Shown in pieces: positions 47,811 to 58,503 of a stretch of DNA of 64,000 bases. This DNA comes from Photorhabdus sp. CRCIA-P01 (GTDB taxonomy: Bacteria; Pseudomonadota; Gammaproteobacteria; Enterobacterales; Enterobacteriaceae), in the NCBI RefSeq assembly GCF_003545805.1, contig NZ_NMQR01000015.1, positions 37,968 to 101,967 of the forward strand. Reading direction: 5' to 3'. Under the pieces are notes generated by a model. The model ran no database searches, was not told the origin of the DNA, and saw only the letters and a list, made by a program, of their open reading frames with translations. Position numbers and translations under genes: made by a program. How positions within the stretch are numbered: the first letter of the stretch is position 1; every line of letters begins with the position of its first letter.

Positions 47811-48230
47811 ATGTCTGTCATTGTGGGTGTTGGCGTTGTTATTGTGAACGAACATGGTCAAGTATTACTCGGAAAACGTAGCAGTAAACATGCTCCATAC
47901 TGGTCAATCTTTGGTGGTCATGTTGATGCCGGAGAAACTTTTGAGCAATGTGCAATCCGTGAAATTGCAGAAGAAACGGGTCTGACGATTCAATCACCAA
48001 AGGTCTATGGTATTTGTAATAACCTTCAGACTTACCAACAGGAAGGAAAACATACTATTTCAGTATGTTTACTAGCAAAATATCCAGGTGGTGAACCAAA
48101 ATTGATGGAACCAGAAAAATGTGAACAGTTCATGTGGTGCGATCCCGATAATCTTCCTGAACCTCATTTTGAGGCCAGCCGGAATGCAATAAAAATGTGG
48201 CAAGAAAATAAATTTTATCTTACCGAATGA
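47811..48230 (+). CDS. Nudix hydrolase, NUDT15/MutT-like
   Basis: 139 residues with a perfect Nudix box: GGHVDAGETFEQCAIREIAEETGL. It opens VIVGVGVVIVNEHGQVLLGK and also contains KHTISVCLLAKYPGGEP and EPEKCEQFMWCDPDNLPEPHF, a pattern of the NUDT15-type nucleotide diphosphatases that clean modified dNTPs. Substrate is inferred only. AAGGA precedes the ATG. Single-gene unit between orphan fruK and mtr. Confidence 0.85.
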   Translation: MSVIVGVGVVIVNEHGQVLLGKRSSKHAPYWSIFGGHVDAGETFEQCAIREIAEETGLTIQSPKVYGICNNLQTYQQEGKHTISVCLLAKYPGGEPKLMEPEKCEQFMWCDPDNLPEPHFEASRNAIKMWQENKFYLTE

Positions 48231-48344
48231 ACTAACTTATGTTATTTCAATTTCAAATAATCCCTTATGGCATCTATTTACACTCTACAGACAAAAATGT
48301 ATCTTTGAGCTAGTACAAAGAAACAATATACCAGCGGAGTTAAT

Positions 48345-49604
48345 ATGTCCATTGAGACAATTCAAAGTTTAAAACGCCCTCCCATACTGGGTGGTGCAAT
48401 GATAATTGCCGGAACTGCTGTCGGTGCAGGAATGTTCTCTACTCCCATAGCGACTTCTGGTGTCTGGTTTACTGGCTCAATTATTCTGCTGGTTTACACA
48501 TGGATGTGTATGTATTTTTCCGGCTTAATGATACTAGAAACCAACCTGAACTACCCATCAGGCGCAAGCTTCCATACCATGACTAAAGATTTACTCGGTA
48601 AAGGATGGAATGCAATCAATGGTATCTCTATTACATTCGTACTTTATATATTAACCTACGCCTATATTTCAGCAGGTGGCTCAATTATTGCCCTCAATTT
48701 TAAAAATATTATTCCGATATCACAGGCAAATGCTGGCTTTATTTTCGCCTTTATCGTTGCATTTATTGTCTGGTTATCAACTACAGCCGTCGATCGTCTG
48801 AGTACAATTTTAATCGGGGGTATGGTTATTACTTTTTTTATGTCGGTCGGCGGTATGTTTACCGAAGTTAAATATGCCATTTTGTTTAATCAAACGGATG
48901 CTATATCAAACGACACCGCAACAAATTATATGCCTTACGCTTTAGCCGCTCTACCTTATTTACTCGTTTCATTCGGATATCACGGCAACATCCCAAGTTT
49001 AGTAAAATATTACCATAAAGATAGCAAAGCCGTTATTCGCAGTCTGTTATTCGGCACGTTAATCGCATTAGCTATTTACATCTTGTGGCAATATGTCATT
49101 CAAGGAAATATTCCCCGCGAAACATTTAAACAGATTATTGCTGATGGCGGGAATATTGGTGATTTATTAAAACACATGGATAATACAATAAACAGTACAA
49201 CCGTTCACCAGCTTCTCAATGCTTTCTTTTATATGGCATTAGCAAGTTCATTTCTTGGTGTCTCTTTAGGGCTATTTGATTACATAGCCGACTTCTTCGA
49301 TTTTAAAGATAACAACACCGGCCGATTAAAATCTGCATTAGTGACATTTATTCCACCAACAGCACTCGCTTTGCTGTCCCCCAATGGTTTTCTATATGCT
49401 ATTGGTTTCGCTGGATTCGCTGCAACCATCTGGGCTGTCATTATTCCAGCACTTATGGCTCGGGCAAGTCGCCAACGCTTCCCTGAGGCCAGTTACCGAG
49501 CACCAGGCGGGAAATTCCTCATTGGGTTCGTCATTCTGTTTGGTTTGATAAATGCTATAGCTCATATTTTGTCCTCTCTTGATTTATTACCTGTGTATCG
49601 TTGA
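48345..49604 (+). CDS. mtr: Tryptophan-type aromatic amino acid permease (Mtr-like)
   Basis: 419 residues, HAAAP family with eleven membrane segments. Stretches IIAGTAVGAGMFSTPIATSG, SGLMILETNLNYPSGASFHT, FVLYILTYAYISAGGSI and FGYHGNIPSLVKYY, and the end HILSSLDLLPVY, are closer to Mtr than to TnaB or TyrP. Proton-driven import of tryptophan is likely; indole or tyrosine transport cannot be excluded. Own ribosome site CGGAG and a terminator behind it. Confidence 0.85.
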   Translation: MSIETIQSLKRPPILGGAMIIAGTAVGAGMFSTPIATSGVWFTGSIILLVYTWMCMYFSGLMILETNLNYPSGASFHTMTKDLLGKGWNAINGISITFVLYILTYAYISAGGSIIALNFKNIIPISQANAGFIFAFIVAFIVWLSTTAVDRLSTILIGGMVITFFMSVGGMFTEVKYAILFNQTDAISNDTATNYMPYALAALPYLLVSFGYHGNIPSLVKYYHKDSKAVIRSLLFGTLIALAIYILWQYVIQGNIPRETFKQIIADGGNIGDLLKHMDNTINSTTVHQLLNAFFYMALASSFLGVSLGLFDYIADFFDFKDNNTGRLKSALVTFIPPTALALLSPNGFLYAIGFAGFAATIWAVIIPALMARASRQRFPEASYRAPGGKFLIGFVILFGLINAIAHILSSLDLLPVYR

Positions 49605-49625
49605 TATATAAGGCATTCTTACTAC

Positions 49626-49657
49626 AACCCCAATGTAAAAAAACAGTGGGGTTTTTT
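49626..49657 (+). terminator. Terminator of mtr
   Basis: AACCCCA / TGGGGTT stem, extended by TGT/ACA after a mismatch, followed by six T residues. Confidence 0.88.
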
Positions 49658-49736
49658 AATCCTTACTTGCCTAATGTCTTGACTGCGAGTAATTTTGTCG
49701 CCGATTATTCTCTTGCGGTTTTATGGAAGGTTACAT

Positions 49737-50309
49737 ATGGCTAAAGCCAACGAAATTAAACGCGGTAGCGCCGTCAGTTATAATGGTAAGTTACTGCTGG
49801 TCAAAGATATTGATATTCAAGCGCCAAGCGCCCGGGGAGCTAGCACATTATATAAAATGCGCTTTACTGATATCCGCACCGGTCAGAAAGTGGAAGAACG
49901 TTTCAAAGGCGATGATATCCTTGATACGATCAGCCTAACTCGTCGTAGCGTTAACTTTTCCTACATTGATGGCGATGAATATGTTTTCATGGATGATGAA
50001 GATTTCACACCTTATCACTTTAAAAAGGAACAAATCGCAGAAGAACTGTTATTTATTCCTGAAGGTGGCCTGCTGGGTATGCAAGTTCTGACAATAGAGG
50101 GACAAGTCATTGCCCTTGAACTACCACAAACAGTCGATATGGTTATTGAAGAGACGGCCCCTGGAATTAAAGGCGCCTCAGCCAGTGCACGGACAAAACC
50201 TGCCAAAATGAGCACCGGACTCACCGTGCAAGTACCTGAATATATCAGTAGCGGGGAAAAAATCCGTATTCATATTGCAGAACGTCGCTATATGGGACGT
50301 TGCGATTAA
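49737..50309 (+). CDS. yeiP: Elongation factor P-like protein EfpL (YeiP)
   Basis: 190 residues from ATG 49737, the same as E. coli YeiP; GGAAGG is 6 nt upstream. KOW-like N-domain ([20 protein letters not shown]) and two OB domains with [17 protein letters not shown]. The loop position that carries modified lysine in EF-P reads [10 protein letters not shown], the arginine-containing YeiP form. It relieves ribosome stalling at some proline-containing motifs. Confidence 0.96.
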   Translation: MAKANEIKRGSAVSYNGKLLLVKDIDIQAPSARGASTLYKMRFTDIRTGQKVEERFKGDDILDTISLTRRSVNFSYIDGDEYVFMDDEDFTPYHFKKEQIAEELLFIPEGGLLGMQVLTIEGQVIALELPQTVDMVIEETAPGIKGASASARTKPAKMSTGLTVQVPEYISSGEKIRIHIAERRYMGRCD

Positions 50310-50326
50310 CAATATTAGCTAATTCT

Positions 50327-50363
50327 GAGTTGCCCGGTATAAAACAGGGCAACTCACTTTTTA
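50327..50363 (+). terminator. Terminator of yeiP
   Basis: 9-bp stem GAGTTGCCC / GGGCAACTC with an 11-nt loop, followed by ACTTTTTA. Confidence 0.85.
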
Positions 50364-50474
50364 CTTATTCCATTCATTAAATCTGTCACTCATTCATTTT
50401 AGCTATAATAGATAAAATCCCGACGCTTCTTCAATTAAACATTGAAGAAATAATATGTAAAATTTCTCCTAACA

Positions 50475-50792
50475 TCAATTATAGAAAATTGTAACAACAC
50501 CAATTTTCTCTTTTCCTTTTATCCATTTAATCTCTGTTACACCCATTTGGTGTGGTAAATAAAAATAAATATCATTTTGCAAATCGAGCCTTCGTCGTTG
50601 GATAATCTTATGCCCTTTTCGCCAACAAGTGGTGTCAGCCCAGTTATCACGCCAATCAAAACGACACGGTGATTCAACGATCGCACCTGAAAAGCGAATA
50701 ACCCCTGTACTTGATGTTGTTTCTGACTCACTATTGACAAGACTAGGAATCATCAGAAAAAAACAACCCATCATAACCCGGAACATAGACAT
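50475..50792 (-). CDS. Small secreted protein with a type 1 pilin-like N-terminal strand
   Basis: 105 residues from ATG 50792, after GGGGG. Signal peptide MSMFRVMMGCFFLMIPSLVN then mature SESETTSSTGVIRFSGAIV and ESPCRFDW. The GxIxFxGxIVxSPC pattern is how fimbrial subunits of the chaperone-usher class begin, with one cysteine pair (SPC and TTCW). The protein is shorter than a normal pilin of about 160 residues and no chaperone or usher is nearby. It may be an orphan subunit or a truncated one. Placed where E. coli has yeiR, between yeiP and lpxT. Confidence 0.65.
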   Translation of the reverse strand: MSMFRVMMGCFFLMIPSLVNSESETTSSTGVIRFSGAIVESPCRFDWRDNWADTTCWRKGHKIIQRRRLDLQNDIYFYLPHQMGVTEIKWIKGKEKIGVVTIFYN

Positions 50793-51196
50793 AAAGCCCC
50801 CACCATAAAACAGCATCATTCGCTGCGATTTCCAAAAATGAAATCAATCTAGAAATCGGAAAAATTTATGAGCCTATGTATTGGTAACGGCTATTTTCGT
50901 TGTTTATTTATGATTTTTAGCGATTAAAACTGATTAAGATATTTATATCTTACAATATTAGAATTATCAGAAGTAATTCTCAATAAATTGAGAATTTACA
51001 ACCTTAAACACCCCAACACCACTCAATAAAATCCATAGAATTAAACAAGAATAGTTACCAAAGTAAATAAAAAAACAACGAATTAAATTACAGGTTCATC
51101 AAGAACTGTGACATTATTACTCAATATTTGTTATATTAACCCACATAATTGTAAGTTTAGTTACCACTTATCTTATTTTTAACAAATAGGTCTCCC
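50793..51196. other. Divergent promoter region of the pilin-like gene and lpxT
   Basis: About 400 bp, very AT-rich, no gene. TTGTTATATTAACCCACATAAT near 51128-51149 could be part of the lpxT promoter. No repeats seen. Confidence 0.4.
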
Positions 51197-51901
51197 ATGA
51201 CACGCAATCACCCATTTGCCATATTTATACTGAACCTGTTAGGGATCACTTTATTTCTCTCCTGGTATTTACCAGAGCATCATGGTTTTTGGCTCAAGAT
51301 CGACTCTGCAATCTTCTATTTCTTTAATGAGAAATTAACATCAGGTTCAACATTCACGGAATTTGTAGCATTTGTGAATATGAGGGCCTTCGATGTCATT
51401 TCACTTTTATGTATGGGATTACTGTATTACAACGCTTTTCGTAAGCAGAATTACGATGGCAAACGCAGATTATTCATGATTGGTTTGGTCATGATAATAA
51501 GCGCAGTTATACTTAACCAAATTGGTCATCTACTCCCTGTTATCCGTCCAAGCCCGACATTAACCTTTGATCATGTCAATCGTATTAGCGAAATGACCCA
51601 TCTGGTAACAAAAGATGCATCAGGCGATAGCTTTCCAGGCGATCACGGATTAATGCTCCTGATTTTTAGCTGCTTTATCCTTCGATATATCTCAGGTAGA
51701 GCATTCTGCATTGCATTACTAATTATGGCAATATTTGCGTTACCTCGCATCATGGCAGGAGCGCACTGGTTTACTGATATTGCAGTTGGTTCTTTATCTC
51801 TAGTGCTAATCGGAACAAGTTGGCTATTATTAACACCATTAAGTGACATAATGATTAACTGGCTGGATAAGAATCTACCGCAAATTGGTCGTCCAATTTA
51901 A
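51197..51901 (+). CDS. lpxT: Lipid A phosphotransferase LpxT (PAP2 family)
   Basis: 234 residues with six membrane helices. PAP2 motifs: KRxSPT-type IRPSPTLTF, SGDSFPGDHGLMLL with the central histidine and PRIMAGAHWFTDI with the last histidine. N-terminus FLSWYLPEHHGFWLKIDSAIF matches LpxT (YeiU). It moves a phosphate from undecaprenyl diphosphate to lipid A on the periplasmic side, which also recycles the carrier. yeiP-lpxT-mepS order is as in E. coli. Confidence 0.94.
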   Translation: MTRNHPFAIFILNLLGITLFLSWYLPEHHGFWLKIDSAIFYFFNEKLTSGSTFTEFVAFVNMRAFDVISLLCMGLLYYNAFRKQNYDGKRRLFMIGLVMIISAVILNQIGHLLPVIRPSPTLTFDHVNRISEMTHLVTKDASGDSFPGDHGLMLLIFSCFILRYISGRAFCIALLIMAIFALPRIMAGAHWFTDIAVGSLSLVLIGTSWLLLTPLSDIMINWLDKNLPQIGRPI

Positions 51902-52258
51902 GATCTTTCCCATAAACTCTTTTTACTGAATAATATTGGAAAGGTATTCAACCTTCCCAATAGCTCATAAAACCCACATAGACAACATAAATTAGCAACA
52001 CTCCTGATCCCTCCTACTTAGAAATCTAATTTTTTGTAAATTATGTCATTAAATACTCGCCTTTTCCTGATTGTTTCTGTACTCTCGGTCTGAATAACAT
52101 TTATTGTAAATATCGTTATAAAACGTGGCATCAAACGCGTTTTTTCACCAAACGCGTTGTTTACTCATTGTTTTTTCTAACACCAGACTTCGAAGCGTTT
52201 GATATTTTTCAATAATAGCGACCAACTAAGGTAAGGATAGCAAGGGAAAACAAAAATA
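51902..52258 (+). promoter_or_regulatory. lpxT-mepS intergenic region
   Basis: 357 bp, no gene. TTGGAAAGG...CCTTCCCAA (51936-51960) forms a weak hairpin after lpxT. AACGCGTT occurs twice at 52134-52157 in a possible stem within the likely mepS 5' UTR. Confidence 0.45.
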
Positions 52259-52849
52259 ATGGTCAAGTCTCAACCGGCTCTGAGATACATTACGCGGCTG
52301 ATACCCGCGCTGTTCGTAGCGATCACCTTATCCGCGTGCAGCTCACCAGATTCATCAAGGTTTCGTAACACACAAGCTGATACGCATGCAGTAAACGGTA
52401 AGAACGGCTTCTTACTTCAAGCGTCTCAGGATGAATTCGAAGCACTCGTTCGTAATCTGGATATAAAATCTAAAATTCTTAGCCAATACAATGGCTGGAA
52501 GGGGGTTGCCTATAGACTCGGTGGCGAGACTAAACGCGGTATAGATTGTTCTGCCTTTGTTCAACGTACTTTCCGTGACCAGTTTGGTATGGAACTGCCA
52601 CGTTCAACATTTGAACAACAAAATATTGGCAAAAAAATCGACCGTTCAAGATTACGCCCTGGTGATTTAGTTTTATTCAAGACAGGTGCCCGCACCAGGC
52701 ATATTGGCATCTATGTTGGCAATGACCAATTCGTTCACGCCTCTACTAGCAATGGTGTAATCGTTTCCAGGTTAAACAGTACATACTGGAGCAAACGTTA
52801 TTATGGTGGTCGCCGGGTCATCAGCAATCGTATAGCGCCTAACGGCTAA
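52259..52849 (+). CDS. mepS: Murein DD-endopeptidase MepS (Spr)
   Basis: 196 residues. Lipoprotein signal ending [13 protein letters not shown], then an NlpC/P60 domain with catalytic cysteine in [12 protein letters not shown], histidine in [10 protein letters not shown] and histidine in QFVHAST. It cuts D-Ala-mDAP cross-links so new strands can be inserted, anchored in the outer membrane. In E. coli its level is set by NlpI-Prc proteolysis. Terminator directly behind. Confidence 0.97.
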   Translation: MVKSQPALRYITRLIPALFVAITLSACSSPDSSRFRNTQADTHAVNGKNGFLLQASQDEFEALVRNLDIKSKILSQYNGWKGVAYRLGGETKRGIDCSAFVQRTFRDQFGMELPRSTFEQQNIGKKIDRSRLRPGDLVLFKTGARTRHIGIYVGNDQFVHASTSNGVIVSRLNSTYWSKRYYGGRRVISNRIAPNG

Positions 52850-52871
52850 AAATTTTTCCCTTGCCCACAAA

Positions 52872-52899
52872 AAAGCGCTCCCATCAAAGGAAGCGCTTT
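52872..52899 (+). terminator. Terminator of mepS
   Basis: AAAGCGCT / AGCGCTTT stem with a 12-nt loop that can extend by two C-G pairs. T-run is short (TTTGCGCGTTTA), and ERIC copy 3 follows 7 bp later. Confidence 0.75.
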
Positions 52900-52906
52900 G
52901 CGCGTT

Positions 52907-53033
52907 TATACCCTTCATCTTTCAAGCTGCTGCTTTGTTGGCTGCTTTCACTCACCCCAGTCACATAGTTATCTATGCTCCTGGGGATTCGTTCACTTGC
53001 CGCCGCACTGCAACTCGAAATCTATTAGGTATA
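52907..53033. repeat. ERIC element, copy 3
   Basis: 127 bp, nearly identical to copy 1 at 8167-8293. It abuts the yejG stop codon exactly: the last ERIC base is 53033 and the yejG stop starts at 53034. Confidence 0.95.
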
Positions 53034-53378
53034 TCAGAATGGATAAAGCGCGGTTATCTTTTCAGCAATGGCAGCGCCAAGTGTCTTCAAACGACACATA
53101 ACCGCGCTTTCATCTTCACTATTAATAAATAAGCACGGCTGACCTTCCAACTCAATCACAGTGCTTCCAATTTGCATATCAGCAAGTGATTGCTGTAATT
53201 TTTGCATAACATTCCACGCAGCCCCGTCTTCATGGCTGAGTAATTTCAACCCCATCAGGCTGCTTTCCGCATTCACTTCATCAACCGGAAGCGGCTCAAC
53301 TTTGATACCTGCAAAACCGGGTGACCACCTGTAACTTTGCGGCAGCCGATGTACTACCGAAAGCTGAATATTATTCAC
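53034..53378 (-). CDS. yejG: YejG family protein
   Basis: 114 residues, the same as E. coli YejG, reading MNNIQLSVVHRLPQSYRWSP, GFAGIKVEPLP, CLFINSEDESAVMCRLKTLG and ending ALYPF. No signal or membrane segment. Molecular function is not established. It is convergent with mepS, with an ERIC element exactly between the two genes. Confidence 0.92.
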   Translation of the reverse strand: MNNIQLSVVHRLPQSYRWSPGFAGIKVEPLPVDEVNAESSLMGLKLLSHEDGAAWNVMQKLQQSLADMQIGSTVIELEGQPCLFINSEDESAVMCRLKTLGAAIAEKITALYPF

Positions 53379-54358
53379 GAATCATTCCTACCTGAAAGAA
53401 CATAGATACAAAAGTTAAAGTTAGCGGCTATCTTCAGGTGTTCTACTCGCCAAAACCGAATAACTAACCCCCAAAAAAGGTAAACGAAAAGTTAAATTTG
53501 TGTTTATAGTATTACATTAATTCCAAATTTCACCTTAGAAAAAGTGAGATCAATCTCTCATTTCTCATATATTTATACTTTTTTTAAAGAAAACTCAACT
53601 AATTTTTATTCAAAAACCCAACTTTATGTTTAATGATTGTTTACATATTTTATTTTTTCAACTCAACACTTTAACATAAAAATCAAATAAGAACTGTAAA
53701 AACAAATAGATAACAATGTGTTTTATAAGGTATAACTAATGACAACCTAATGATAACGCCATTTAATATTTTTTAATTTAACAAAAATACAACAATAACT
53801 TATAATTATCATCAATGCATCAATATAAATTTATTCACACAGAAAAACATTTCGGAATTTCCTTATAGTAGAAAGTTAGCCTCTCAGCTCAACAGGCATA
53901 TAAAAATCAGCAAATACGCAACAGCAATAATAAAAAAATAATGAAGCAACAACAGTTTTACCTCGCCATAAATAGATCAGTATCACCATTTATAGCTATT
54001 AAGCATAACCAGTTGTTCAATTCGCCCGAATATTTAGGAAAAATATTCTCTTTAATAACATTATCGTTTTTAATGATAATATTAGTGATACAGAAAATGC
54101 TGCTGATACCAAAAAACCATTACAACTTCATTGCTTAATGGCAAACCCTAGAATAGCAAAAAACAGCACAACATTCTGATCTAATTGGTTATTTTTAATA
54201 AATAATATTAAACTTCTCCCCTGTCAATCAAGAATATATCAACGAAGGTAGATATATATTTTAGAATAAAAAAACTTCTCAATAATTTCACATAAAATTA
54301 TAACCAGACAACATCATCAAAAATATTTTTCGCTTACCATAATTTTCTTTTTAAGGAA
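53379..54358. other. 1-kb AT-rich gene-poor region between yejG and bcr
   Basis: In E. coli bcr and yejG are close neighbours. Here about 980 bp of very AT-rich sequence separates them. The only ORF, 65 codons at 53941-54138, has one hydrophobic stretch (FSLITLSFLMIILVIQ) but no ribosome site. The right part near 53400-53460 must carry the yejG promoter. Probably a decayed insertion. Confidence 0.5.
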
Positions 54359-54382
54359 AAGGCTGCACGTGAAAACAGCCTT
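54359..54382. terminator. Terminator of bcr
   Basis: AAGGCTG / CAGCCTT stem with a 10-nt loop. T-rich flanks on both sides (TTTTCCTT on the minus strand). Confidence 0.85.
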
Positions 54383-54392
54383 CTGTTTTTAT

Positions 54393-55577
54393 TTACCGCC
54401 TCTTTTTTGCATATAGAATAAACAATACAGCCAAAATAACAGATAAAACCATAGAGCCAACCATTGGCCAGGCATTACGTGCAGGTAACATGGAAAGTAA
54501 TATACCAACCAAGGCACTAATACCAAAACGAATTGTACCCGCCAATGAAGACACCGTTCCGGCCATATGTGGATAATCATCTAAAACCACCGCCATGACA
54601 TTGGATGTAATCATTGCAATACCACATACATAAGCTGCAACACCGATGACCAGAGCAGTAAAGCCAAAATCGAGGGCGGTAGACAGTAGCAACCAAATCC
54701 CCATCATAAACTGCACACTCAAACCACAATACATCATCTTCAACGCACCAAAGCGCCGGACATAGCGACTATTTATTGTCGTCATCACAAACAGAAATAC
54801 GATGTTAAGCGCAAAGTAATAACCAAAGTGCTGAGGCGAAACACCATTCAGCTCAATATAAACAAATGGCCCTGCACTAAGAAAAGAGAACATTCCCGCA
54901 AATGAAAAACCGCTGGCAAGCATGTAGCAAAATACACGACGCTGGCGAAATAACATAATAAACTGATTTACGGTTGTACGAAGATGAAATTTTTGTCTTT
55001 TCTCTTTTGGCAAAGTCTCTCTTATAAAGAAAGCGACAAGGAATACGGCAATAACAGAAGTCACCGCAATACTCCAGAAAATCGCATGCCATGTGAACCA
55101 AATCATTATCATGCCACCAAGAATTGGAGCAATTAATGGGGCAATAGTCATTACCAATATCACAAAAGACATGCTACGAGAGAATTCGTCTTTGGTGAAC
55201 AGATCTCGCATTAGCGCATTAATGACAACACCCGCTGCGGCGGCGGAGAATCCATGCAAAAAGCGCATATAAATAAAATCATCGATATTCTGTACCATTG
55301 CACACGCAGCTGAAGCTAGGGCAAACACAGTAACCCCGCCTAGAATAACCGGCTTACGCCCCAAACTGTCAGCCATTGGACCATATACCATCTGACCGAT
55401 AGCAAAACCAAGAATATAGCTGCTCAGCGTCATCTGAACCTGTCCGCTATCTACACCGAAATCCTCGGCAACAGTCGGCAAACTCGGCAAATACATATCA
55501 ATGGCAAGGGGCATTAACATAGAAAGCAGCCCAAGGATTAAAATCAGTCCAAAATAGGATGATCGTTGTTGTTGCAC
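54393..55577 (-). CDS. bcr: Bcr/CflA-family drug efflux transporter
   Basis: 394 residues from GTG 55577 (GGAGC 9 nt upstream). MFS with twelve helices and the DHA1 signatures: [37 protein letters not shown] (motif A) and [10 protein letters not shown] (motif C-like). E. coli Bcr exports bicyclomycin, sulfonamides and some dipeptides. rsuA-bcr order on this strand matches E. coli. Confidence 0.94.
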   Translation of the reverse strand: MQQQRSSYFGLILILGLLSMLMPLAIDMYLPSLPTVAEDFGVDSGQVQMTLSSYILGFAIGQMVYGPMADSLGRKPVILGGVTVFALASAACAMVQNIDDFIYMRFLHGFSAAAAGVVINALMRDLFTKDEFSRSMSFVILVMTIAPLIAPILGGMIMIWFTWHAIFWSIAVTSVIAVFLVAFFIRETLPKEKRQKFHLRTTVNQFIMLFRQRRVFCYMLASGFSFAGMFSFLSAGPFVYIELNGVSPQHFGYYFALNIVFLFVMTTINSRYVRRFGALKMMYCGLSVQFMMGIWLLLSTALDFGFTALVIGVAAYVCGIAMITSNVMAVVLDDYPHMAGTVSSLAGTIRFGISALVGILLSMLPARNAWPMVGSMVLSVILAVLFILYAKKRR

Positions 55578-55620
55578 GTATATTGCTCCAATAATTTAAA
55601 ATAATTCACTAAAACCAAGA

Positions 55621-56322
55621 TTAAGGAAGATTGACACTGGCAATTTCTTGCTCAGTTAATGATCGGTACTCTCCTGGCTCCAGTTCAGGATCTAAGATGA
55701 TTTCACCGATTCGCTCACGATGAAGCGCGGTTACCCGATTACCTACCGCTGCAAACATGCGTTTTACCTGATGGTAACGCCCTTCACTAATCGTCAGGCG
55801 GGCTACTTGAGGTTCCAGAATTTCCAGTTGAGCGGGTTTTGTCACTGTTTTCTCACCATTAAGTTCAACACCTGCAAGAAATTTATCCGCCGTCTCCGCT
55901 GCAACTGGACATTCAAGTATGACTAGATATGTTTTTTTACAATGATGTTTTGGGGAAGTAATACGATGAGACCATTGACCATCATCAGTTAGCAAAACCA
56001 GACCGGTGGTATCCATATCCAACCTACCTGCCGTATGTAATTTATGCGCTGCTGGCTCATCAATAAAATAGAGCACCGTCGGATTTATCGGATCATCGGT
56101 GGAACAGACATACCCCTGTGGCTTATTTAACATAAAATAACGAGGCCCTGGTTGCTGTTGCAATAATGAGCCATCAAACATGACCTGTTGCTCTGGAGTT
56201 AATTTATAAGCTCCGGTTTTTACAATCTCATCATCAACAGTGATACGCCCCGCACGCAATTCGCGTCCTACGTCATTCCGACTGATACCAAGCTGTTGTG
56301 ACAAAAATTTATCCAATCGCAT
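55621..56322 (-). CDS. rsuA: 16S rRNA pseudouridine(516) synthase
   Basis: 233 residues from ATG 56322, so the protein starts [20 protein letters not shown], the S4 domain. The catalytic domain carries [16 protein letters not shown], the aspartate in [17 protein letters not shown] and the [18 protein letters not shown] motif. It isomerises U516 of 16S rRNA. It is 43 bp upstream of bcr and divergent from radD. Confidence 0.96.
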   Translation of the reverse strand: MRLDKFLSQQLGISRNDVGRELRAGRITVDDEIVKTGAYKLTPEQQVMFDGSLLQQQPGPRYFMLNKPQGYVCSTDDPINPTVLYFIDEPAAHKLHTAGRLDMDTTGLVLLTDDGQWSHRITSPKHHCKKTYLVILECPVAAETADKFLAGVELNGEKTVTKPAQLEILEPQVARLTISEGRYHQVKRMFAAVGNRVTALHRERIGEIILDPELEPGEYRSLTEQEIASVNLP

Positions 56323-56600
56323 GGATGAAGACACCTGTATTAATTAATTTAAAAATGAACGTGACCCACTACTATTTTGGCACTACAACACAGAGCCACC
56401 AAAAAAGAAGATATGAAATGAGCCCAAAAGCTTTCAAAGCTAATCATAACTATGTTTACTATAAACAACAATTATCTATTTATTATAACCAGTTATAGTT
56501 TCACTCAATCAGATAATTATCTTACCTTGACTTCCGCCCACGGAAAATTGATAAGAAAAATGTTACTCTTTTGCGAATATTTTTCGGTTACGGAACGATT

Positions 56601-58358
56601 ATGACTTTTACTTTACGTCCCTATCAGCAAGAAGCCGTGGATGCCACCGTTAATCATTTCCGGCACCATCATGAGCCTGCGGTCATTGTGTTACCAACTG
56701 GCGCAGGTAAAAGCCTGGTCATTGCTGAACTGGCAAAATTAGCTCGTGGGAGAGTATTAGTATTGGCTCATGTAAAAGAATTAGTTGCACAGAATTACAG
56801 CAAATACTGCGCATACGGTTTACCAGCAGATATTTTTTCCGCGGGATTGCAGCAAAAACAAAGTGCAGGAAAAGTCGTGTTTGGTAGTGTGCAATCTGTC
56901 GCCCGTAATCTTGAACATTTTGATAATCAATTCTCTTTGCTGATAATTGATGAATGCCACCGTATCAGTGATGATGAAAATAGCCAGTATCAGCAAATTA
57001 TTCATCACCTCCGACAAAATAATCCACAACTACGCCTTCTTGGCTTAACAGCGACACCTTACAGACTGGCTATCGGCTGGATATATCAATATCACTATCA
57101 CGGCATGATCCGTGGTGATGAAAACTGTTTTTTCCGTGATTGCATCTATGAATTGCCCCTGCGTTATATGATTAAACACGGTTTCCTGGTCCCGCCAAAA
57201 CGGCTAGATATGCCTGTTATGCAATATGATTTCAGCCAAGTTCGCTCCAGTCAGCAAGGCATCTTCAATGAAACTGATTTAAACCACGAAATTAAACGAC
57301 AAAAACGCATCACACCTCATATTATCAGACAAGTCATTGAATATTCCGCTGACCGCAAAGGCGTTATGCTTTTTGCTGCAACTGTCGAACATGCCAAAGA
57401 GATTTTTCAATTACTCCCTTCCGGCCAAGCCGCATTAGTCAGTGCCGATACATCAACCGCTGATCGTGATCTGTTTATCGAAGCCTTTAAAACTCAGCAA
57501 TTGCGCTATCTGGTTAACGTCGCCGTATTGACAACTGGATTTGATGCTCCCCATGTTGATCTGATAGTCATTCTGCGTCCTACTGAATCCGTCAGTCTAT
57601 ATCAGCAAATTATCGGTCGTGGTTTACGGTTATTTCCCGGCAAAAAAGATTGCCTGATTCTCGATTATGCAGGAAACCCTCACGATCTCTACACACCAGA
57701 AGTTGGCAGCAATAAACCGGACAAACAGAGCCAACCGATTCAAGTATTCTGCCCTATCTGCAACTTTGCCAATATATTTTGGGGAAAATGTACCTCCGAC
57801 GGTGAAATTATTGAGCATTTTGGCCGCCGCTGTCAGGGTTGGGAAAACGATCAATACGGCAAACGCCATCAATGTGAGTTCCGTTTTCGTTTTAAACTCT
57901 GCCCTCATTGCAATGCAGAAAATGATATTGCAGCGCGGCGTTGCCACAGTTGCCAGGAGGTGCTGGTTGATCCCGACGATATGTTGAAAGCCGCATTGAA
58001 GCTTAAAGATGCACTGGTACTGCGTTGTGGTGGCATGCAACTCATCACTGAAACTGACAGTAAAGGCGAATGGCTGAAAATCATCTATTACGATGAAGAT
58101 GGTGCTGATGTTTCGGAACGCTTTCGGCTTACAACCCCGGCCCAACGACTAGCCTTTGAGCACCAATTTCTTCGTCAGCATCAACGTGCCCCGGCTATAC
58201 CTTTTAACTGGAAAACCGCCTTAGATATCGTTCACCAGCAACCTTTATTACGTCATCCAGATTTTGTTGTCGCCCGTAAAAAAGGTCGATTCTGGCAGAT
58301 TCGTGAAAAAATCTTTGACTACCAAGGGCGTTTCCGACGAGCAGACGAATTATATTAA
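56601..58358 (+). CDS. radD: DNA repair helicase-like protein RadD (YejH)
   Basis: 585 residues from ATG 56601 ([20 protein letters not shown]). SF2 motifs: Q/I region, Walker [15 protein letters not shown], Walker [10 protein letters not shown] (DECH), GLTATPYR and motif [17 protein letters not shown]-terminal zinc region has [19 protein letters not shown] and CHSC. It helps recombination and double-strand break tolerance, and interacts with SSB in E. coli. Confidence 0.96.
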   Translation: MTFTLRPYQQEAVDATVNHFRHHHEPAVIVLPTGAGKSLVIAELAKLARGRVLVLAHVKELVAQNYSKYCAYGLPADIFSAGLQQKQSAGKVVFGSVQSVARNLEHFDNQFSLLIIDECHRISDDENSQYQQIIHHLRQNNPQLRLLGLTATPYRLAIGWIYQYHYHGMIRGDENCFFRDCIYELPLRYMIKHGFLVPPKRLDMPVMQYDFSQVRSSQQGIFNETDLNHEIKRQKRITPHIIRQVIEYSADRKGVMLFAATVEHAKEIFQLLPSGQAALVSADTSTADRDLFIEAFKTQQLRYLVNVAVLTTGFDAPHVDLIVILRPTESVSLYQQIIGRGLRLFPGKKDCLILDYAGNPHDLYTPEVGSNKPDKQSQPIQVFCPICNFANIFWGKCTSDGEIIEHFGRRCQGWENDQYGKRHQCEFRFRFKLCPHCNAENDIAARRCHSCQEVLVDPDDMLKAALKLKDALVLRCGGMQLITETDSKGEWLKIIYYDEDGADVSERFRLTTPAQRLAFEHQFLRQHQRAPAIPFNWKTALDIVHQQPLLRHPDFVVARKKGRFWQIREKIFDYQGRFRRADELY

Positions 58359-58448
58359 TAGGTTTAGATTAACCTATTCCATTTGCTGTAACTGCCATTT
58401 TTCGCTAGAATGCCGCCCGCTTGACACTATGTTAGGCCAAATCTCGAA

Positions 58449-58474
58449 CCTGCTGCTGGGTCGCCTGTAGCAGG
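58449..58474 (+). promoter_or_regulatory. Hairpin in the rplY leader
   Basis: CCTGCT / AGCAGG stem 30 bp before the L25 start. Ribosomal-protein leaders often bind their product; autoregulation by L25 is possible but not shown. TTGACA at about 58421 is a good -35 for rplY, with TATGTT as the -10 at 58428-58433 too close, so the promoter is unresolved. Confidence 0.4.
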
Positions 58475-58503
58475 ATTTATTTTCTTCTTAAAGAGAAAAA
58501 ATA

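Noticed and set aside
53941..54138. 65-codon ORF with one hydrophobic stretch
   Set aside because: No Shine-Dalgarno and composition typical of chance ORFs in AT-rich DNA; kept only as a note in the gene-desert entry.
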